In this document: one piece after another, positions 25,621 to 35,028 of the stretch | Layout of the letters: each line of letters starts with the position of its first letter | How positions within the stretch are numbered: the stretch's first letter is position 1 | DNA from: Maridesulfovibrio bastinii DSM 16055 | Lineage (GTDB): Bacteria; Desulfobacterota; Desulfovibrionia; Desulfovibrionales; Desulfovibrionaceae | Direction of reading: 5' to 3' | DNA length: 64,000 bases | Assembly: GCF_000429985.1 (NCBI RefSeq) | Contig: NZ_KE387014.1 | Coordinates: forward strand, 316,946 to 380,945 | Notes under the pieces: generated by a model | Told to the model about the DNA's origin: nothing | Seen by the model: the letters and a program-made list of their open reading frames with translations, nothing else | The model's database searches: none | Made by a program: the position numbers and the translations under genes

Positions 25621-25923
25621 ATGATCCCAGCAGTTAATAGAATTAAAAGCCCTGAAAATATAACCGGTATTTCAAAAACTGAAGTTAGAAGTGCAGACTC
25701 ACCTGTACTCCTTCGCGATAAAGTCATCCACAACGCCTCCGAAGAAATGGGACGTTCAGCAGTTGTAAAAAATGAAAATCCTGATGAAATAATGCAGACA
25801 GTAGTAGCTGCCGGAACTGAAAATCCGGACACCATTGATTCGGCTCATGATTTCAATCTTGCAAGAGTGCTGGAGCTTCTTTCAGACCCCCTTCTGCAGG
25901 AAGATATCCCCGGAGAGGACTAA
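25621..25923 (+). CDS. Hypothetical 100-residue protein
   Basis: Not recognised. The start is ATG 25621 with AGGAGG six to twelve bases upstream; the open frame from 25576 runs through the promoter region. The product is acidic, soluble and without Cys. A helical C-terminal half (SAHDFNLARVLELLSDPLLQED) follows an extended N-terminal half (IPAVNRIKSPENITG). The possible sigma-54 promoter hints at motility or stress control, which is an inference only. Confidence 0.6.
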   Translation: MIPAVNRIKSPENITGISKTEVRSADSPVLLRDKVIHNASEEMGRSAVVKNENPDEIMQTVVAAGTENPDTIDSAHDFNLARVLELLSDPLLQEDIPGED

Positions 25924-25949
25924 TAAAAATTTTCGCTGAAATATTTTAA

Positions 25950-26044
25950 TCGCTGTCCCCGTCTCCATGCGGAGTCACGGGTCCGGCGAAATAAAAAAAC
26001 TATCGCCCGCTTATGCTTATGTGCAAAGGCGGGCTTTGCCTTTT
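25950..26044 (+). ncRNA. Structured RNA region with alternative terminator hairpins
   Basis: A nested stem pairs TCGC (25950-25953) with GCGA (25986-25989), CCCGT (25958-25962) with ACGGG (25977-25981), and CTCC with GGAG in the centre. Downstream, GGCGA (25985-25989) can instead pair with TCGCC (26003-26007). GCCCGC (26005-26010) can pair with GCGGGC (26029-26034). GCAAAG (26023-26028) can pair with CTTTGC (26034-26039) before TTTT. Mutually exclusive pairings like these are typical of riboswitches and attenuators. It lies between the 100-residue gene and the HD protein. No known family was recognised; a plain terminator is the simpler alternative. Confidence 0.45.
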
Positions 26045-26103
26045 CATATATAAAATGCTAACTGATTCTTGTTTACAGGCGTTTAACGGATATTTAAAAG
26101 CAA

Positions 26104-26763
26104 ATGAATACAAATACGAATACTACAGAATCAAAATCCGGCAAACTAAGGCTTCCTCCATTGGAGCCTGACCTTCCATCGCCTATTCCTGTCTCCTTTG
26201 ATCCCGGACTTAAAGTCCCTGCTGATTCCGAGTGCGAAGCATGGTGGGATATGTTCGGCATGTTCGACAATATCAAAGCCCACAGCCGTCTGGTGGCCCA
26301 CATCGCGACCTGTATTGCTGAAATGGCTGTCAAAAACGGTCTTGAAACAGACATCCCCACTGTCAGAGCTTCAGCTCTTATGCATGACATAGCAAAAGCC
26401 TACTGCATCACCAACGGTGGAAACCACAGTCAGGTAGGAGCTTCATGGGCCTTCAGGCTTACTGAAAATCCTGTTGTAGCCATGGGAGTTCTGCACCATG
26501 TCTACTGGCCGTTTGAGCTTGATGCTAAAAAATATTTTCTTCCAATTGTAGTCAGCTACAGTGATAAACGGGTCAAGCATGACCAGTTGACGACTCTTCA
26601 GGGCCGTTTCAGCGACCTCGAAGACAGATACGGCAAAACGGAATTAATACGCCAGAGAATACGGCAGACGTTAAAACAGGCTGAATTAATTGAAGCTGAA
26701 CTTAATAATATAGTGGGAGAAGAACTTAATGAATGTTCTTTTGATTGCGGGCGGCTGGTCTAA
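26104..26763 (+). CDS. HD domain protein (putative phosphohydrolase)
   Basis: Metal-dependent HD-superfamily protein of 219 residues. The HD signature is SALMHDIAKAYC (about 89-100), preceded by the first-His segment NIKAHSRLVAHIATC, and followed by HSQVGASWAF and VLHHVYWPF. Comparable small HD proteins hydrolyse nucleotides or phosphoesters; the substrate here is unknown. The 3' end overlaps ddl by 35 bases, so translation is coupled. No strong ribosome binding site is seen before the ATG. Confidence 0.8.
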   Translation: MNTNTNTTESKSGKLRLPPLEPDLPSPIPVSFDPGLKVPADSECEAWWDMFGMFDNIKAHSRLVAHIATCIAEMAVKNGLETDIPTVRASALMHDIAKAYCITNGGNHSQVGASWAFRLTENPVVAMGVLHHVYWPFELDAKKYFLPIVVSYSDKRVKHDQLTTLQGRFSDLEDRYGKTELIRQRIRQTLKQAELIEAELNNIVGEELNECSFDCGRLV

Positions 26764-27640
26764 CGAGCGCGAAGTCTCTCTTGTAGGGGCAAAAGGTTTA
26801 AAAAAGGCTCTTTTAGAGCTTGGACATACAGTTGATTTTTTTGATCCTGCCAAAGAATTCAAATTTCTTCAGGACAGAGCGCAAAAAGCCGATTTCGCAT
26901 TTATCAATCTCCACGGTTCTCCGGGTGAAGACGGTCTCATTCAGGCAATGCTGAATCAGGCCGGATGCCCATATCAGGGAGCCGGACCGGAAGCTTCCTT
27001 TCTTGCCCTTAATAAAGGGGCGACCAAAACAGTCTTCGATAAAAACAATATCCTTACTCCCGAATGGGAACTGGTCTGTCCTGACAAGGACTGTGCCGGA
27101 CTTAAAATTTTAAAAGCCCCTGTGTTTATCAAACCAAATTCAGGCGGTTCCAGCATAGGAATGACCTATGCAAAAAATGATGACCAGATAGCTGAAGGCC
27201 TTGAGACTATTTTTACTGCCGGTGACAGTGCTCTGGTTGAATCATTCACTAAGGGATATGAGGTTACCTGCGGCATACTGGGAGAAACCCCGCTGCCGTT
27301 AATACTTATCACTCCGCCTGAAAATGCGGAATTCTTTGATTACAACAGTAAATACGCCCTTGACGGAGCCGAGGAAATCTGTCCTGCACCAATAGACAAG
27401 GATCTGACTCTTCGCATTCAGGAAATAACTCTGAAAGTTCACCGTCTGCTTGGCTTAAGCGGCTACAGCAGGGCTGATTTTATAGTATCGGAAGGAGATC
27501 CGTACATTCTGGAAGTAAACACTCTTCCCGGAATGACTCCTACAAGTCTTGTCCCCAGAGCAGCAAAAGCTGCCGGGTATTCGTTCAACGAGCTTATTGC
27601 CACACTCATGGAACTGGGACTTAAGGAAAAAAGGAAATAA
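26729..27640 (+). CDS. ddl: D-alanine--D-alanine ligase
   Basis: ATP-grasp ligase that forms D-Ala-D-Ala for peptidoglycan. The 303-residue product shows GGWSNEREVSLVGAKG (the family GGxSxEREVSLxSG), LHGSPGEDGLIQAMLN, FIKPNSGGSSIGM and GYSRADFIVSEGDPYILEVNTLPGMTP. Length is normal for Ddl. The GAGAAG site for its ATG is inside the HD gene. Confidence 0.95.
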   Translation: MNVLLIAGGWSNEREVSLVGAKGLKKALLELGHTVDFFDPAKEFKFLQDRAQKADFAFINLHGSPGEDGLIQAMLNQAGCPYQGAGPEASFLALNKGATKTVFDKNNILTPEWELVCPDKDCAGLKILKAPVFIKPNSGGSSIGMTYAKNDDQIAEGLETIFTAGDSALVESFTKGYEVTCGILGETPLPLILITPPENAEFFDYNSKYALDGAEEICPAPIDKDLTLRIQEITLKVHRLLGLSGYSRADFIVSEGDPYILEVNTLPGMTPTSLVPRAAKAAGYSFNELIATLMELGLKEKRK

Positions 27641-27704
27641 TTTTTTTTATCAACCGACCGTCCTGACGGGCGGTCTCAAGGAATGAAAACGTCAGGACCG
27701 CAGC

Positions 27705-28982
27705 ATGTCAAAATCCCTAAAACTGAAGACCGCGTCTTTTCTTTACGACCTCGGCTGGAAAGCCGCCTTGCCGATCTTGCGTAGAAACGAACGCCTCAAA
27801 AAAGGCTTCGATCGCAGAACATTAAAACAAAGTCTTCCCCCAGAAGCAGATATCTGGATTCAGGCGGCATCGGCGGGTGAGGCCTGTCTTGCAAGCGAGA
27901 TCCTGAAAACAATCGACCCCGGAAACCCCACAAAAATACTGGTTACAACCAATACAGATCAGGGCTTGCAGGAGCTTGAAAAAACAGCTTACCACATCTC
28001 CCACAATCTGAGAAAAGTGACCGCAACCGCAACTTATTTTCCTTTTGACAAGCCTTCAATCATGCTGAAGGCCTTAAAAGCGGTTAAACCAAAGCTTGCA
28101 GTACTTCTGGAAACCGAAATCTGGCCCGGATTTTTAAGTGCCTGCCGGGATCTTGAGATACCTGTGCTCATCATAAACGGACGCATGACCACCAAAAGTC
28201 TTGCCGGATATATGAGCTGGCCTGATCTTTTCAGAAGCATGGCACCGAAAGAAATTCTGGCGATATCAGAAGATGATGCCAGCCGTTTCAAAACTTTGTT
28301 TGAGAGCGACAACATCAGCGTCATGCCGAATATTAAATTCGATCGCACAGGCACTGAAGAAAACCTGCCTTATACCTCAAATCCGATTTCAAGTGCTCTC
28401 AAGCCCAAGACACCGTTCATCATTCTGGGTTCTATCCGCAAAGAGGAAGAACCACAGGTTAGAATGCTTATTTCCTCCCTGAACAAAGAAAGACCCAAAA
28501 CGGTTATCGGCCTTTTTCCAAGACACATGCACAGAATTGAAGCATGGAAAAAAATGCTTACCGAAGACGGACTGCCATTTGTAATGCGGTCTGAAATAGA
28601 AGGGCACGCTCCGTTCGGACACATTGTTCTCTGGGATGTTTTCGGAGAAATGGTTCCAGCCTTCTCCATGGCCAGAGCAGCTTTTATCGGCGGTTCACTT
28701 GCTCCGGTCGGCGGACAGAATTTTCTTGAACCGCTCAGCTACGGAGTTACTCCGGTAATCGGACCTTACTGGTCCAATTTCGCATGGGTCGGTCAGGAAA
28801 TTATCGACAGCAAACTAGTCAGACAGGCTGACAACTGGGAAGGAGTTTTGAATGAGATTCTGGACATAACCAGAAAAGCATCCAAACCCGCCAGAATAAA
28901 AAATGCTTTCAGTAAATATATTGAAACAAGAAGCGGCGGAATTGAAAAAGCCTGTGAAGCTATAGTTAGAAACCTGAGCTGA
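27705..28982 (+). CDS. waaA: 3-deoxy-D-manno-octulosonic acid transferase (Kdo transferase)
   Basis: GT30 enzyme that adds Kdo to lipid IVA at the inner membrane. The 425-residue product has an N-terminal anchor-like segment, [13 protein letters not shown] (the SxGE motif), the DKP-P-type [13 protein letters not shown] and [34 protein letters not shown] completes the nucleotide-sugar site. It is followed after about 30 bases by kdsB, so Kdo activation and transfer are made together. A short hairpin (GACCG/CGGTC, about 27655-27675) precedes it. Confidence 0.95.
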   Translation: MSKSLKLKTASFLYDLGWKAALPILRRNERLKKGFDRRTLKQSLPPEADIWIQAASAGEACLASEILKTIDPGNPTKILVTTNTDQGLQELEKTAYHISHNLRKVTATATYFPFDKPSIMLKALKAVKPKLAVLLETEIWPGFLSACRDLEIPVLIINGRMTTKSLAGYMSWPDLFRSMAPKEILAISEDDASRFKTLFESDNISVMPNIKFDRTGTEENLPYTSNPISSALKPKTPFIILGSIRKEEEPQVRMLISSLNKERPKTVIGLFPRHMHRIEAWKKMLTEDGLPFVMRSEIEGHAPFGHIVLWDVFGEMVPAFSMARAAFIGGSLAPVGGQNFLEPLSYGVTPVIGPYWSNFAWVGQEIIDSKLVRQADNWEGVLNEILDITRKASKPARIKNAFSKYIETRSGGIEKACEAIVRNLS

Positions 28983-29013
28983 TCCAGACAGACTTTTGTT
29001 TTATGGAGATCAA

Positions 29014-29745
29014 ATGACAGATTGTTTCGGGTTTATTCCCGCAAGATATGATTCCAGCCGGTTTCCCGGAAAACCATTAGCCGAAATCTGCGGAAAACCA
29101 ATGTTCTGGCATGTATGGAACCGTGCCATGAAATGTCCGGAACTTAAAAAAGTTATCCTCGCCACAGACAGCGAAATAATTTTTGAAGCAGCGGAAAAAC
29201 TTGATGTACCGGTAGTGATGACCGATTCTTCCCACACAAGCGGGACCGACAGGATTCTGGAAGCGGCAAGAAAAACTGGTATACTTGGTAATTCTATCGT
29301 GGTAAATATTCAAGGAGATGAACCCTGCCTTGAACCTGAAATGCTCACAGAGTTGATCAGACCATTTAATAAAGCAGAAACACGCGTAACGACACTGGCC
29401 TCGCCGATAAACTTTGACGAAGCGCAAAGTCGTGACAGGGTAAAAGTTGCTCTTGCAAAAGACGGCAGAGCACTATACTTTTCCCGCGCACCCATACCGT
29501 TTTCGCATACAGGAAACGAACAATTCCTGTTGCATATTGGTTTATACGGATTCCGGATGGAAGCCCTTGAACTGTTTGCATCCCTTGAACAGGGATATCT
29601 TGAGCAGCGTGAAAAGCTTGAGCAGTTAAGACTTCTGGAAAACGGAATTCCCATTCATGTAGCGGTAACTCGGCATTCTTGTCATGGAGTAGACCGCCCC
29701 GAAGACCTTCACACAGTTATAAAGATTCTTGAGAGGCAGCAATAA
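29014..29745 (+). CDS. kdsB: 3-deoxy-manno-octulosonate cytidylyltransferase
   Basis: Makes CMP-Kdo for the adjacent Kdo transferase. I start at ATG 29014, seven bases after GGAG, giving 243 residues; an in-frame TTG lies upstream at 28996. Motifs: [18 protein letters not shown] at the N-terminus, [31 protein letters not shown] and HIGLYGFR. Its stop overlaps the carA ATG by one base. Confidence 0.95.
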   Translation: MTDCFGFIPARYDSSRFPGKPLAEICGKPMFWHVWNRAMKCPELKKVILATDSEIIFEAAEKLDVPVVMTDSSHTSGTDRILEAARKTGILGNSIVVNIQGDEPCLEPEMLTELIRPFNKAETRVTTLASPINFDEAQSRDRVKVALAKDGRALYFSRAPIPFSHTGNEQFLLHIGLYGFRMEALELFASLEQGYLEQREKLEQLRLLENGIPIHVAVTRHSCHGVDRPEDLHTVIKILERQQ

Positions 29746-30869
29746 TGAAAGCCATTCTGGCACTTGAAGACGGAACCTGGTTCGAAGGTGAATCCTTCAC
29801 CGGCCCCGGAGAAACCGGAGGCGAAGCCATCTTCAATACCGGCATGACCGGCTATCAGGAAATTCTGACAGACCCTTCCTACACCGGACAGATGGTCTGT
29901 ATGACCTATCCGCTTATCGGAAACTACGGCATTACCGAAGAAGACATTGAGTCCGATAAAATCCATGTATCAGGTTTTATTGTTAAGGAATGCTGCAAAA
30001 AACCATCAAACTGGCGTTCTGTAATGCCTCTGCACGAATACCTGCAGAAAGCAGGCGTCATGGGAATCGAAGGTATCGATACCCGTGCCCTGACCCGACA
30101 TCTCCGTGTTAACGGAGCCATGCGCGGTATTATTTCTACAGAGGAACTTGATCCGGTTAAACTTGCTGCAAAAGCTGCTGCCCTGCCGACAATGGAAGGC
30201 TGCAACCTTGCTGATCAGGTCAGCCCGGATACAGCTTATACATGGAAAGACTCCAAGCCATGTCCTATTGATGTCACAGGCGGCTTCAAATGGACTAGCG
30301 ACCGTCCCCATCTTGTTGTCATTGATTACGGCACCAAATGGAATATTCTGCGTCTTCTCGATGAGCAGGGATTTGAAATAGTCGGCGTGCCCTCATCTTT
30401 TTCAGAAAAACAGATTCGTGATCTTGAACCGGATGCCCTTTTCCTGTCCAACGGTCCGGGAGACCCAGCCGTGCTTACCCATGCTGTTGAAACAGCAAAA
30501 GCACTGTGTCAGGATTATCCCACTGCCGGAATATGCCTCGGCCATCAGATACTCGGTCAGGCTCTCGGCGGAAAAGCATTTAAATTAAAATTCGGACATC
30601 ACGGCTGCAACCATCCGGTTATGGACATGGAAACCGAAAAGATCGAAATATCTTCTCAAAACCACGGTTTTTGTGTAGATATATCAGGTTGCTCTGACCT
30701 CGTTATGACTCATAAGAATCTTAACGATGAAACCCTTGAAGGGTTTGCACACAAAAGCAAGCCTATCATAGCAATACAGTTTCATCCGGAAGCAGCTCCC
30801 GGTCCGCACGACAGTTGCTACTTCTTCTCCAGATTCCGCGATATGGTAAAAGATCAAATAGGAAAATAA
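29745..30869 (+). CDS. carA: Carbamoyl-phosphate synthase small subunit
   Basis: Glutamine amidotransferase subunit supplying ammonia to CarB for pyrimidine and arginine synthesis. The 374-residue product has the N-terminal [20 protein letters not shown], the class I glutaminase motif [15 protein letters not shown] with the nucleophile Cys, and [17 protein letters not shown] with the His-Glu pair. carB is not adjacent. Overlap with kdsB (TAATG) indicates coupling. Confidence 0.97.
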   Translation: MKAILALEDGTWFEGESFTGPGETGGEAIFNTGMTGYQEILTDPSYTGQMVCMTYPLIGNYGITEEDIESDKIHVSGFIVKECCKKPSNWRSVMPLHEYLQKAGVMGIEGIDTRALTRHLRVNGAMRGIISTEELDPVKLAAKAAALPTMEGCNLADQVSPDTAYTWKDSKPCPIDVTGGFKWTSDRPHLVVIDYGTKWNILRLLDEQGFEIVGVPSSFSEKQIRDLEPDALFLSNGPGDPAVLTHAVETAKALCQDYPTAGICLGHQILGQALGGKAFKLKFGHHGCNHPVMDMETEKIEISSQNHGFCVDISGCSDLVMTHKNLNDETLEGFAHKSKPIIAIQFHPEAAPGPHDSCYFFSRFRDMVKDQIGK

Positions 30870-30903
30870 TCACCGTTCATTCTACACTGAACAGGAGATA
30901 TAA

Positions 30904-31707
30904 ATGTCCAGCGAACTGATGAATGCCCGCAAAAAGCTGGCAACAGTCAACACACTTCTGAAGCAGAAAAAACCAATGCCAGCAGTTCAGGCGGTTTATG
31001 ATGCTGTAATGGCAATGCTTCGTTCTTCACTGATGAAAGCTGAACGTGAAGAGTTTCAGGATCTTATAGACAGCGCTGTACACTGCCTAAATAGTGATAA
31101 AGAATTAAGGCAGGTATATCCCCTTATTATTAATTATTCTCATGGAAGTGAGAAGGATCTTGTTGGAACGCTAAGAGAACTGCTTCAGGAATTACAGAAG
31201 AATGTATCCGAAGAAGCCCACTTAATGGCTGAGCAGATGGCTCAAAGAAAAATTGACGGTCTTGAAAAAGGTCAGCAGCTCATTGACGCTAATAAGATTG
31301 ATGATGCCAAAAAGCTTTTTAATAAACTGATCAGAGAGTTCAAAAACGATACTGAACTTCGGGCTGAAATAGCTGATAAGTTTATTAAAGCGAATCTTCA
31401 TCAGGAGGCTTTGTCCTACCTTGAGGAAGCTCTGGCAAATGATCCCAATGCAATTTACCTTTATAATCGTATTGGAATCGTTCTGCGCAAAATGAAAGAC
31501 TTTGAAACTGCTGAAAAATATTATCTCAAAGCTCTTGAACTGAGTAATAAAGACGAATACCTGTATTTTAACTGCGGTCGTCTTTATTATGACTGGAAAA
31601 AATGGGATAAAATGGCTGACGCAGCGACCAAAGCTTTGCAAATCAATCCTAATTTTGCCGAAGCTGAAAAAATGCTCAACTTCGCCAACAAAAAAGCCGG
31701 ATTATAA
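30904..31707 (+). CDS. Tetratricopeptide repeat protein
   Basis: Soluble 267-residue helical protein. The N-terminal half is Gln/Leu-rich, with a likely coiled-coil around 90-125 (LQELQKNVSEEAHLMAEQM). The C-terminal half has about three TPR units, for example ALSYLEEALANDPNAIYLYNRIG and AEKYYLKALELSNKDEYLYFNCG. Probably a scaffold; partner unknown. An ACAGGAGATATAA site precedes the ATG, and a strong terminator follows, so it closes the ddl-waaA-kdsB-carA region. Confidence 0.8.
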   Translation: MSSELMNARKKLATVNTLLKQKKPMPAVQAVYDAVMAMLRSSLMKAEREEFQDLIDSAVHCLNSDKELRQVYPLIINYSHGSEKDLVGTLRELLQELQKNVSEEAHLMAEQMAQRKIDGLEKGQQLIDANKIDDAKKLFNKLIREFKNDTELRAEIADKFIKANLHQEALSYLEEALANDPNAIYLYNRIGIVLRKMKDFETAEKYYLKALELSNKDEYLYFNCGRLYYDWKKWDKMADAATKALQINPNFAEAEKMLNFANKKAGL

Positions 31708-31721
31708 AATTGCTTTCAAAT

Positions 31722-31763
31722 AAGGCCGAGCTTTGAATAAACTCAAAGCCCGGCCTTTTTTTA
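31722..31763 (+). terminator. Terminator after the TPR gene
   Basis: AAGGCCGAGCTTTGA and TCAAAGCCCGGCCTT form a long stem with one bulge, followed by a T run. It ends just before gmhB, whose first in-frame codons in a longer reading would lie within the stem. Confidence 0.9.
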
Positions 31764-31777
31764 TGCACGGATTCCAC

Positions 31778-32326
31778 ATGAAAAAATATGTTCTGCTAGA
31801 CCGCGACGGAACCATAATTATCGACAAGCATTACCTGTGTGACCCCGCAGGAGTTGAACTGCTGCCCGGCGTTGTTGATGGACTGAAAAAATTTCAAAAA
31901 TCAGGATACGGTTTGATTATTCTGACAAATCAGTCAGGAATAGGCAGAGGCTACTATCAGGAAAAGGATATGCATGCTGTTAACAACAGGATGACAGAAC
32001 TCCTTGCAGAACACGGTATATCTATTGCTAAAATTTATTTCTGCCCCCATGCTCCTGAACAGAACTGCAACTGTCGCAAACCTGAAACAGGTATGGTGGA
32101 GGCCGCAATCAGAGATTTCGGATTTAACATCAAAGACAGCCTGATTATAGGCGATAAAATCTGTGACATTGAATGCGGCATTAAATCAGGTGCAGCTTCC
32201 ATACTTGTGCGCACCGGGAAAGGTGCAAAAGAAGAAAGCAAATGCACCGGTAAGGCCGATTACATAGCGGACACAATATCGGAAGCAGCGGATTTTTTCA
32301 TCTGCTCTTCCAAATCAGCCATGTGA
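31778..32326 (+). CDS. gmhB: D-glycero-D-manno-heptose 1,7-bisphosphate 7-phosphatase
   Basis: HAD-family phosphatase of ADP-heptose synthesis for the LPS inner core. I start at ATG 31778 (182 residues); upstream Met codons lie in or at the end of the terminator. Motifs: LLDRDGTIIID with the Asp8/Asp10 pair, ILTNQSGIGRG, the structural zinc segment CPHAPEQNCNCRKP, and IIGDKICDIECG. The ribosome binding site is weak. Its last 67 bases overlap the converging flavoprotein gene. Confidence 0.92.
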   Translation: MKKYVLLDRDGTIIIDKHYLCDPAGVELLPGVVDGLKKFQKSGYGLIILTNQSGIGRGYYQEKDMHAVNNRMTELLAEHGISIAKIYFCPHAPEQNCNCRKPETGMVEAAIRDFGFNIKDSLIIGDKICDIECGIKSGAASILVRTGKGAKEESKCTGKADYIADTISEAADFFICSSKSAM

Positions 32327-33687
32327 CGAATTATCAGGTAAGCTGTTATATCCAGATTCCCGGCAAAACCTTCATCCAGCCTTTTTTTCAGACTTTCAAG
32401 AAGAGTGTAACCGGATTCACCGAGCAATATGGTTGCCTTGCTCTGAATTTCAGCAGAAATATCTAAAGAACTGTGTCCGCTGCTGAATAGTTCATCTGCA
32501 CATAATTCTCTGAAATCATCTTTTGAAATTTTATTGCCAACATTTTCCGCAGCATGTTCCCCGGCTCTTCTCCCAAAGACAAGCGAAGACAGAATCATAC
32601 CTCCGCCTATCCGGTTGGCTCCGTGCATGCCTGTAGCACATTCTCCACAGCAATAGAGTCCCTGAATATCTGTCCTGCCGTGTTCATCTATCATGGCCCC
32701 GCCATTTCCAGACTGGGCCATAGGGATGATATTCATCCAGTCCTTTCCTGCCGGCCTGATCAGAGTTGAACCGTTTTCCTCAGCAGAAGCAGCCAGAGCC
32801 TGATCAAGCACCCGGTCGTCCTGAAGCCATGAAGCCGGACAATGGGTATTGCGCTGCATGTAGAAATTTTCAGAACCTTTAAAGCGGCCGACAAGATCCT
32901 TGAAATAATATTTTTCAGCAAGATAAACCAAATCCGTATCAGGCTGAAAAAAATCAGCCGGTGGAACAAATTTACCGCTTTCAAAATCACACCATAGAAA
33001 CTGGACAAATGCGGCATTTTTAATTTCCACCCCGGCCCTATGCAGCATGCCATACGAAAACGCACTTTGATTAGACCCGCTGAGATTATATTTCCACAGT
33101 CCCGCAGGACCTCCCATGGCAGCAATAACGGAAGCGGATTTAACCGCTACTCTATCGCCGAAATCGTTTTCAAAGACAGCTCCATGAGTCCGGCCCTCAT
33201 CAACAACAAACGAAAGAGCTGTTAGACCTTCTAAAAATTTGCCGCCTAGCGAAATAAATTTATCTGCAAATAATTTATAAAAAAATTTCAGGTCATCAAA
33301 AACAAAAGCTCGTTTCTCTTTGCTGAAACATCCTTTGAACCTCAAAGGACCATTGCTGTCTTCTCTAAATTTCACTCCGAGATTCTTCAAGAACTCGTAA
33401 CTGTCAACAGCTTCATCAGCCATGATTCTGGCCAGATCAAGATTGAAATCAGAATTTTGAGCCAGTGCGAAGGCATCAGCCAGATACCCGGCTTTGTCCT
33501 CATCAGACAAAGGAACCTGAATCCCTAATGAATCATTTACATTCGTAAATGACGCACCTCCAGGCCCTGAACCGATAGCGGCAACAGCAACTTTAAGATT
33601 CGCATCAGTCTCAAGAGCTGCGCATGCGGCCCGAAGCCCTGAAATTCCGGACCCTATAATCAGGACATCAGCTTCAATGATTTTCAA
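32260..33687 (-). CDS. FAD-dependent oxidoreductase, NadB/SdhA-like
   Basis: Flavoprotein of the fumarate reductase / L-aspartate oxidase superfamily. I start at TTG 33687, downstream of AAGAGG, because the FAD dinucleotide fold begins at once (ADVLIIGSGISGLRAA); product 475 residues. The family C-terminal FAD motif YCCGECATGMHGANRIGGGM is intact. The usual HFTMGG active-site element reads MAQSGNGGAM, so the catalytic His is missing and true L-aspartate oxidase activity is doubtful. There is no iron-sulfur partner beside it. It could be a fumarate-reductase-like or adenylylsulfate-reductase-like protein of unknown substrate. Confidence 0.72.
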   Translation of the reverse strand: MKIIEADVLIIGSGISGLRAACAALETDANLKVAVAAIGSGPGGASFTNVNDSLGIQVPLSDEDKAGYLADAFALAQNSDFNLDLARIMADEAVDSYEFLKNLGVKFREDSNGPLRFKGCFSKEKRAFVFDDLKFFYKLFADKFISLGGKFLEGLTALSFVVDEGRTHGAVFENDFGDRVAVKSASVIAAMGGPAGLWKYNLSGSNQSAFSYGMLHRAGVEIKNAAFVQFLWCDFESGKFVPPADFFQPDTDLVYLAEKYYFKDLVGRFKGSENFYMQRNTHCPASWLQDDRVLDQALAASAEENGSTLIRPAGKDWMNIIPMAQSGNGGAMIDEHGRTDIQGLYCCGECATGMHGANRIGGGMILSSLVFGRRAGEHAAENVGNKISKDDFRELCADELFSSGHSSLDISAEIQSKATILLGESGYTLLESLKKRLDEGFAGNLDITAYLIIRHMADLEEQMKKSAASDIVSAM

Positions 33688-33811
33688 TGGAGAACAACCT
33701 CTTGCTAAAAAATGCTCAAAAAAATGCAGCCAACCATATAAAAATAACAAAAATTACCGTCAACACAAAATAGAGGCTAGTACATGCTAACCGGATATTC
33801 TTCCAGAACAA

Positions 33812-33848
33812 ATTACGGCCCCATTTGAATTAAAAATGGAGCCGTAAT
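33812..33848 (-). terminator. Probable terminator after pdxA
   Basis: TTACGGC-N-CCATTT pairs with AAATGG-N-GCCGTAA, 13 bp with one mismatch, 13 bases beyond the pdxA stop. The T tail is short, so strength is uncertain. Confidence 0.6.
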
Positions 33849-33860
33849 AAATAAGGAAAA

Positions 33861-34850
33861 CTATTTTTTGTTTTCAGCCATAATGATGGCGCTCTCCAGA
33901 GCATTGACCATACTCTCAAGCGAAGCCGATCCCTGACCGGTGATATCATAACCTGTCCCATGGTCGGGAGAAGTTCGTGGATAAGGCAGACCAAGGGTAA
34001 TGTTTATCGCCTCATTGAAATGGAAAAGTTTCAACGGCCCGAGTCCCTGATCATGGTACATGGCCAGAACAGCGGAATATTTGCCCTGAGCAGCAAAATA
34101 GAAAAGAGTATCTGCCGGAAACGGCCCTTCTACATCAAGACCCATTGATCTGGCTTTTTCAAGCGCGGGTTCTATAATCTCTATTTCCTCTTGCCCAATT
34201 CGGCCTGATTCACCGGCATGCGGATTAAGACCGCACACGGCTATCGGTTTGCTTAGTCCGAAACTTTTAACAAGTTCAGCTGTCAGTTTCAGGCAGAGCA
34301 GAATTCTTTCTTCTGTTATCAGGGAGGGAAGCTCTGCAATAGAAGGATGGGTTGTTACAAGGCTTACTTTGAGCTTTGGCCCACCAAGATGCATGCAGAC
34401 ATTTTCACGTCCCACACCAAGATTTTGGGCCAGAAATTCAGTGTGACCCGGAAAATCAAACCCTGCCAGTTGCAGCATGGCTTTGTTAAGCGGGCAGGTT
34501 ACCAGAGCATCAGCAAGTCCCGACTTTAAAACCTCCACAGCGGTTTTAAGAGATTCCCCGGCACAGCGGCCGCCTTCAATATCAGGTTCACCTATCTTTA
34601 AAACAGGATTATCAATTACAGGCGGGCAATATAAATAATACCCCGGAGCCGCATCACGAAAATCTTCCAGCTCATTAATTCTGGTCCAATATTTTTTACC
34701 ATTGGCAAATTTATCAAGGTGATATTCCAAAGCCTGTTCAGGGCCTAAAAAAAGGAAAGGTCTCTCAGCCTTCCTTTCGGAAAAAATTCTATTGCAAAGT
34801 TCAGGGCCCAGACCATTAGGGTCGCCTAGAGTAATACATATTTTTTTCAT
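33861..34850 (-). CDS. pdxA: 4-hydroxythreonine-4-phosphate dehydrogenase PdxA
   Basis: NAD-dependent enzyme of pyridoxal phosphate synthesis by the DXP-dependent route. I start at ATG 34850, which follows GGAA; the ATG four codons earlier has no ribosome binding site. The 329-residue product shows ITLGDPNGLGPE, the substrate and metal site VTCPLNKAMLQLAGFDFPGHTEFLA, CGLNPHAGESGRIGQEE, MYHDQGLGPLKLFHF and TSPDHGTGYDITG. The 180 bases upstream hold no feature I can name. Confidence 0.95.
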   Translation of the reverse strand: MKKICITLGDPNGLGPELCNRIFSERKAERPFLFLGPEQALEYHLDKFANGKKYWTRINELEDFRDAAPGYYLYCPPVIDNPVLKIGEPDIEGGRCAGESLKTAVEVLKSGLADALVTCPLNKAMLQLAGFDFPGHTEFLAQNLGVGRENVCMHLGGPKLKVSLVTTHPSIAELPSLITEERILLCLKLTAELVKSFGLSKPIAVCGLNPHAGESGRIGQEEIEIIEPALEKARSMGLDVEGPFPADTLFYFAAQGKYSAVLAMYHDQGLGPLKLFHFNEAINITLGLPYPRTSPDHGTGYDITGQGSASLESMVNALESAIIMAENKK

Positions 34851-35028
34851 ATAAAATTCCATTTGTGCAAACTGTATAGATTGATCTGTAAGAAAAGATT
34901 AATACCCGATCATTACGGAGTCTACCCCGTTTATAGCTATAATTTCGACATAGACCGAAAGATCTTCTTTTTATTTTTAATCCTGACTGGTTGAACATAC
35001 TCATATAAGTAAGAACACATTTATTTTT

